This document shows positions 6,360 through 8,851 of a DNA stretch of 8,851 nucleotides, piece after piece; position 1 is the first letter of the stretch, and each line of letters starts with the position of its first letter. Under the pieces are notes generated by a model, which searched no databases, was not told the DNA's origin, and was given only the letters and a program-made list of their open reading frames with translations. The translations under genes were made by a program, and so were the position numbers. The stretch comes from Clostridiales bacterium. Its GTDB lineage: Bacteria > Bacillota > Clostridia > WRLR01. Location of the stretch: positions 1 to 8,851 of the forward strand of contig JAISFK010000179.1 in assembly GCA_031263625.1 (NCBI GenBank), written 5' to 3'.

Positions 6360-6420
6360 GGGCAGTTTTGCCTTCCGCCCTTTTTAGCTCGCCGTTCGGA
6401 TCCGCCGTTCTCTCCCGCAT
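6307..6420 (-). CDS. Doubtful 37-residue ORF behind a perfect Shine-Dalgarno
   Basis: AAAGGAGGTGAT (6430-6419), a complete match to the 16S anti-Shine-Dalgarno, overlaps an ATG (6420-6418). That ATG opens a 37-codon frame starting MRERTADPNGELKRAEGK. The gap between GGAGG and the ATG is only 2 nt, too short for a normal start. The second half of the peptide is translated tandem repeat (Gln/Arg-rich), and it ends inside the array. It may not be expressed. A longer frame from ATG 6489 in the same phase has no clear ribosome binding site. The Shine-Dalgarno itself is the stronger signal. Confidence 0.2.
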   Translation of the reverse strand: MRERTADPNGELKRAEGKTARHQTGIRQDSRQGINRH

Positions 6421-6444
6421 CACCTCCTTTCCTTGCCCCCCTGC

Positions 6445-6479
6445 TCGCTTCCCTGCCTGTTTCCCTGCCTGTTTCCCTA
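6445..6479. repeat. Short tandem repeat ccctgcctgttt
   Basis: ccctgcctgttt occurs twice in direct succession (about 6450-6473), followed by a partial third copy. This is a 12-nt period separate from the larger array to its left. Confidence 0.6.
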
Positions 6480-6490
6480 GATTTGGCACT

Positions 6491-6523
6491 GCCGCCTAGC
6501 GGCTATCCTTTCGCTATCCTTTC
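6491..6523. repeat. 11-nt tandem duplication over a stop codon, plus small hairpin
   Basis: gctatcctttc is duplicated exactly at 6502-6512 and 6513-6523. The second copy contains the TAG stop of the upstream permease gene, so the stop region was copied. Next to it, 6491-6503 forms a 5-bp hairpin (GCCGC-CTA-GCGGC) just past the stop, without a T-run. Confidence 0.65.
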
Positions 6524-7410
6524 AGGGAGCCCACCATAATGCCTTTTGCGAAGTGCTTTTGGAAGAACGGGTAGATCAGCACAATGGGCAGCGTCGTGAC
6601 CACGATGGAGGCCGAGCGCACCACTTTCAGGTTCATCAGGACCTCGGTGCCGGTAATGTTCATGCTGGTCGCGCTGGCGCCGGATTTCATTGTCTCCATA
6701 TTGACAAGCAGGCTCCTCAGGAACATCTGGATGGGGTGCATTTCGGCCTTTCTGAGGTACAGCAGCGCTGAAAACCACTCGTTCCAGTACCCGACGATCG
6801 AGAAGATCGCGAACGTCGCGAGCAGCGCTTTTGAAAGCGGCAGCACGATGCGAAACAGCATCACGAGATCGTTGGCGCCGTCGATGGCCGAGGCGTCCTT
6901 CAGCTCCCCCGGCAGCTGCTGGAAGAACGTCTTGAACACAATGCAGGTGTAGACGTCCAGCGCCGCCGGCACCACCATGACCCAGACCGTGTTGAAGCCG
7001 TTCAGCGCCCGGATCAGCATGTAGGTGGGGATCAGGCCGCCGCTCACGAACATCGTGACGACCATCGCGATCGTCACGAACTTCCTCGCGAAGAAGCGGT
7101 TGACGGAGATGGCAAAGCCCGTGATCGCCGATATGAACAGCCGCAGGGCCGTGCCAAGCGCGAGATACAGGAACGTGTTGGCGAAGTAGCGCGGGAGCCT
7201 GTCGTACAGCAGCAGCTCTCTGTAACCCCTGAGCGAAAGGCCCTTTGGGAGAAACCCCACGTTCCCGGTCTCCGCCAGCGCCTTGATGTCGCTGAACGAC
7301 GTCATTACGACGTGCCAGAACGGGTATAGCATAACGAAAAGCATCGCGCACAGCAGCGCGTAGTTGGCGAAGCCGAAAACCGAGTCCCCGTTTATTCTGC
7401 GTGATTTCAT
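6514..7410 (-). CDS. Sugar ABC importer permease, YtcP/LplC type
   Basis: This 298-residue inner-membrane subunit is one half of the importer channel. It has about six hydrophobic segments (roughly residues 12-34, 77-103, 111-132, 140-161, 192-215, 267-283). The cytoplasmic coupling loop that meets the ATPase is visible at residues 169-190 (ELKDASAIDGANDLVMLFRI), with the conserved Gly of the EAA motif at 178. PFWHVVMTSFSD near the N-terminus and the end MVGSLKG are typical of this family. The gene lies 119 nt downstream of the first permease gene and should be cotranscribed with it. The ATG has only a weak close Shine-Dalgarno (AGGGTGAT). The strong AAGGAGGG is 18 nt away and better placed for an overlapping mini-ORF. 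No ATPase gene is nearby, as is usual for these systems. Confidence 0.92.
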   Translation of the reverse strand: MKSRRINGDSVFGFANYALLCAMLFVMLYPFWHVVMTSFSDIKALAETGNVGFLPKGLSLRGYRELLLYDRLPRYFANTFLYLALGTALRLFISAITGFAISVNRFFARKFVTIAMVVTMFVSGGLIPTYMLIRALNGFNTVWVMVVPAALDVYTCIVFKTFFQQLPGELKDASAIDGANDLVMLFRIVLPLSKALLATFAIFSIVGYWNEWFSALLYLRKAEMHPIQMFLRSLLVNMETMKSGASATSMNITGTEVLMNLKVVRSASIVVTTLPIVLIYPFFQKHFAKGIMVGSLKG

Positions 7411-7421
7411 GTAGTCATCAC
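7407..7421 (-). CDS. Possible four-codon leader ORF coupled to the permease start
   Basis: GTG ATG ACT ACA TGA begins 7 nt after a strong AAGGAGGG (7436-7429). Its stop overlaps the permease start as ATGA (7410-7407). It would let ribosomes loaded on the strong site end and restart on the permease gene. The simpler reading is that AGGGTGAT next to the permease ATG acts alone. Confidence 0.25.
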   Translation of the reverse strand: MMTT

Positions 7422-7436
7422 CCTGCTGCCCTCCTT

Positions 7437-7454
7437 ATTATCCATATTATCCAT
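7437..7454. repeat. 9-nt tandem duplication in the permease spacer
   Basis: attatccat is repeated exactly twice in direct succession, followed by a related ccgctatcc. It sits immediately upstream of the second permease's strong Shine-Dalgarno. Confidence 0.65.
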
Positions 7455-7529
7455 CCGCTATCCTCCCGCCATAATCCGCGCGCCGCATGCCACTGCCGCG
7501 TTTGCCCTTGCCGCGCCGCCCCTGCCAAA

Positions 7530-8486
7530 TTACCAAAGGCTGCTCTCGCCGAACTTCCGGCTCAGCATGTTCGTCGCGAACAGGAACACGAACGATATGG
7601 CGTTGGTGAACAGGCCGACCGCCGCCGAGTAGCTGTAGTCCGCTTTCTCGATGCCCCGCCTGTAGATGTATGTCCCGATGACGTCGGACGTGGAGTAGGA
7701 GGCGGGGGTGTATATGAGCAGTACCTTCTGCACGTCGCTCGCGAACACGCCGCCCACGCTCAGAATCAGCAGGACCAGCACGGTCGGCATGATGCCCGGC
7801 AGGGATATGTGCCAGAGCTTGCGGAGCCTGCTGGCGCCGTCGATGGTCGCGGACTCGTAGATCTGCGTGTCGATCCCGGACAGCGCCGCCAGGTAGATGA
7901 TCGCGCTGTAGCCCAGCGACTGCCAGACGCCGGAGCCGACGTAGATCGTCCTGAACCAGTCCGCGCTGGCGAAGAACTTGATCCTCTCCCCGCCCAGCGC
8001 CGCGACGATGTCGTTGATGATGCCGTTGTCAAAATCCATCAGATTCCTCAGTATGCCGATTATGACCACGGTTGACACGAAATAGGGCAGGTAGGAAACC
8101 GTCTGCGCGATCTTTTTGAACGGCCCGTTCCGCACCTCGTTGAAAGAGAGCGCCAGCAAAATGGGCAGCGGGAAGCCGACGACCAGCGAGTAGAACCCCA
8201 GCAGGAAGGTGTTTGCCATGAGCCTGGCGAAAAAGGGCCCGTTGATGAACTCGGCGAAGTTGGCCAGCCCCACCCACTCGCTCCCAAGAAACGAATTGCC
8301 GGGCTTGTAGTCCTGAAAGGCGACCACGACGCCGTAGAGCGGTATGTAGCGGAAGACGATCAGCAGCGCCAGCGCCGGCAGCACCATCAGCACGAGGTAT
8401 CTGTCCCTCGCCAGCGCCTTCGCGGCGCGCCGCAGTGCGGCGGGCTTTCTCCCGCCGTTATTGTTTGCCGCAACGATGTCCGTCAA
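7530..8486 (-). CDS. Sugar ABC importer permease, LplB/YteP type (first gene of the operon)
   Basis: This 318-residue inner-membrane subunit pairs with the second permease to form the importer channel. It has a basic cytoplasmic N-terminus, then about six hydrophobic segments (roughly residues 32-58, 91-114, 133-146, 190-204, 232-250, 286-304). The coupling loop with the EAA motif is at 210-233 (YESATIDGASRLRKLWHISL). PLYGVVVAFQDYKPG near residues 49-63 and YLPYFVSTVVIIG are typical of LplB-like permeases. The start codon is TTG (8486-8484). It is chosen because GGAGGT sits 6 nt upstream, an in-frame TAA lies a short way further up, and the next Met (residue 34) would cut into the first membrane segment. 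It is preceded by a promoter and a leader of about 140 nt, so it heads the operon. Confidence 0.92.
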   Translation of the reverse strand: MTDIVAANNNGGRKPAALRRAAKALARDRYLVLMVLPALALLIVFRYIPLYGVVVAFQDYKPGNSFLGSEWVGLANFAEFINGPFFARLMANTFLLGFYSLVVGFPLPILLALSFNEVRNGPFKKIAQTVSYLPYFVSTVVIIGILRNLMDFDNGIINDIVAALGGERIKFFASADWFRTIYVGSGVWQSLGYSAIIYLAALSGIDTQIYESATIDGASRLRKLWHISLPGIMPTVLVLLILSVGGVFASDVQKVLLIYTPASYSTSDVIGTYIYRRGIEKADYSYSAAVGLFTNAISFVFLFATNMLSRKFGESSLW

Positions 8487-8490
8487 TTTG

Positions 8491-8500
8491 AAACCTCCCT
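8491..8500 (-). promoter_or_regulatory. Ribosome binding site fixing the TTG start
   Basis: AGGGAGGT on the minus strand lies 6 nt before the TTG at 8486-8484. It is the main support for a non-ATG start of the first permease. Confidence 0.75.
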
Positions 8501-8546
8501 GCCCTAAATATTACGTACAAACTAGAGAATGACGCTCGCAATGCGC

Positions 8547-8593
8547 AAAAAAAAAAGCTAAGCATGCGAGACACACGAATCATGCAAGGCATG
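8547..8593 (-). promoter_or_regulatory. Operon leader with U10 tract and GCATGC repeats
   Basis: The transcribed leader carries ten consecutive T (8556-8547), preceded by GCATGCTTAGC. A small CATGC-CTT-GCATG hairpin is at 8593-8581, and two self-complementary GCATGC words (8589-8594 and 8562-8567) can also pair with each other. The longest stem abutting the T-run is only 6 bp, so this is at best a weak attenuator. The alternatives are a polymerase slippage site or no function. Confidence 0.3.
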
Positions 8594-8635
8594 CGATACC
8601 GCGAAGAATCCTTTCCTGCGCGGCGAAACAACAGC

Positions 8636-8664
8636 ATTTTATATTAATAGCGAGCCATTGTCAA
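8636..8664 (-). promoter_or_regulatory. Sigma-A-type promoter of the transport operon
   Basis: On the minus strand TTGACA (8664-8659, a perfect -35) is followed after exactly 17 nt by TAAAAT (8641-8636, one mismatch to the -10 consensus). This places the transcript start near 8629, giving a leader of about 140 nt before the TTG start of the first permease. It is the only strong promoter seen in the window. The binding-protein and GH2 genes have none that is convincing. Confidence 0.85.
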
Positions 8665-8679
8665 GCAATTTGCACAAAA

Positions 8680-8693
8680 ATATACGCGTATAT
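8680..8693. promoter_or_regulatory. Perfect 14-bp palindrome upstream of the -35
   Basis: ATATACGCGTATAT is centred near position -57 relative to the predicted transcript start. Its position suits an activator site, and its CG-centred symmetry would also fit a LacI-type operator. No regulator gene is in the window. Confidence 0.45.
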
Positions 8694-8742
8694 ATATTCA
8701 TATATTCAATATGCCCAAAAATTGGGTGCGCACATATATTCA
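8692..8742. repeat. Three direct copies of ATATATTCA upstream of the promoter
   Basis: ATATATTCA occurs exactly at 8692-8700, 8700-8708 and 8734-8742 (TGAATATAT on the operon strand). Between the second and third copies is the inverted repeat CCCAA-AAA-TTGGG (8714-8726). Direct repeats upstream of a -35 are typical of AraC-type or response-regulator activator sites. AT-rich chance repetition is the alternative. Confidence 0.4.
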
Positions 8743-8851
8743 GGCATCGAATACGCGCGACGCAACCGCGCCCCGGCAAAGCTCAGACCGCGCCCTTGCC
8801 GCTCCGCGCTTTCCCGCCTTGCGCCAGCGCGCGCCTTTTGCCGCAGCAAAT
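8743..8851. other. GC-rich right edge, gene content undecidable
   Basis: All three minus-strand frames are open at the edge and stop at about 8783, 8741 and 8706. This could be the end of an upstream gene in any of them, or non-coding. The translations are Arg/Ala-rich and show no recognisable motif. Confidence 0.4.

Noticed and set aside
8487..8742. Catabolite-responsive (CcpA cre) site in the control region
   Set aside because: No stretch matches the TGNAANCGNNNNCA-type pattern well enough to claim it.
8711..8851. Divergent plus-strand gene starting ATG 8711 and open to the edge
   Set aside because: There is no ribosome binding site, the start lies within the AT-rich regulatory repeats, and the visible peptide has no recognisable motif.

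Overview
This window reads as one carbohydrate-use operon on the minus strand of a GC-rich, Gram-positive-type bacterium. My best guess is a GC-rich gut-type Clostridia member, or less likely a Paenibacillus-like Bacillota. That rests on four things: strong AAGGAGG-type ribosome binding sites, a near-consensus sigma-A-type promoter, a lipoprotein solute-binding protein with a Thr/Ala/Glu linker, and an LplB/YtcP-type permease pair with no dedicated ATPase. The taxonomic call is inference.

Layout in the direction of transcription (right to left). An AT-rich control region (about 8636-8742) holds a TTGACA-17-TAAAAT promoter, a 14-bp palindrome and three copies of a 9-bp direct repeat. A leader of about 140 nt with a U10 tract follows. 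Then come an LplB-type permease with a TTG start (7530-8486), a second YtcP/LplC-type permease (6514-7410), a large lipoprotein solute-binding protein (4440-6152) and a cytoplasmic GH2 glycoside hydrolase (859-4125). The two permeases and the binding protein would form a CUT1-type importer for an oligosaccharide or glycoside, probably powered by a shared MsmX-like ATPase encoded elsewhere. The GH2 enzyme would cleave the imported sugar inside the cell. The binding-protein and GH2 genes are separated by two hairpins, which may set different expression levels.

The left 858 bases hold no gene I can firmly support. There is a long GC-rich hairpin-containing tract (about 505-850), a mixed-composition stretch (127-504), and at the very edge the possible start of another minus-strand gene (1-102) that opens with a tetrapeptide repeat.

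The most unusual property is repeat structure. Nearly every gap carries its own short-period imperfect tandem repeat: 12 nt at the left edge, 25 nt before GH2, about fifteen 12-nt units before the binding-protein gene, an 11-nt duplication across a stop codon, and a 9-nt duplication between the permeases. The GH2 gene carries three Ala/Gly-rich inserts with hexapeptide (18-nt) periodicity in the loops of a single domain. I see no mobile element, CRISPR array, tRNA or rRNA. I cannot claim a wholly new system: the operon type is familiar, and the repeat-prone architecture is the part worth following up.
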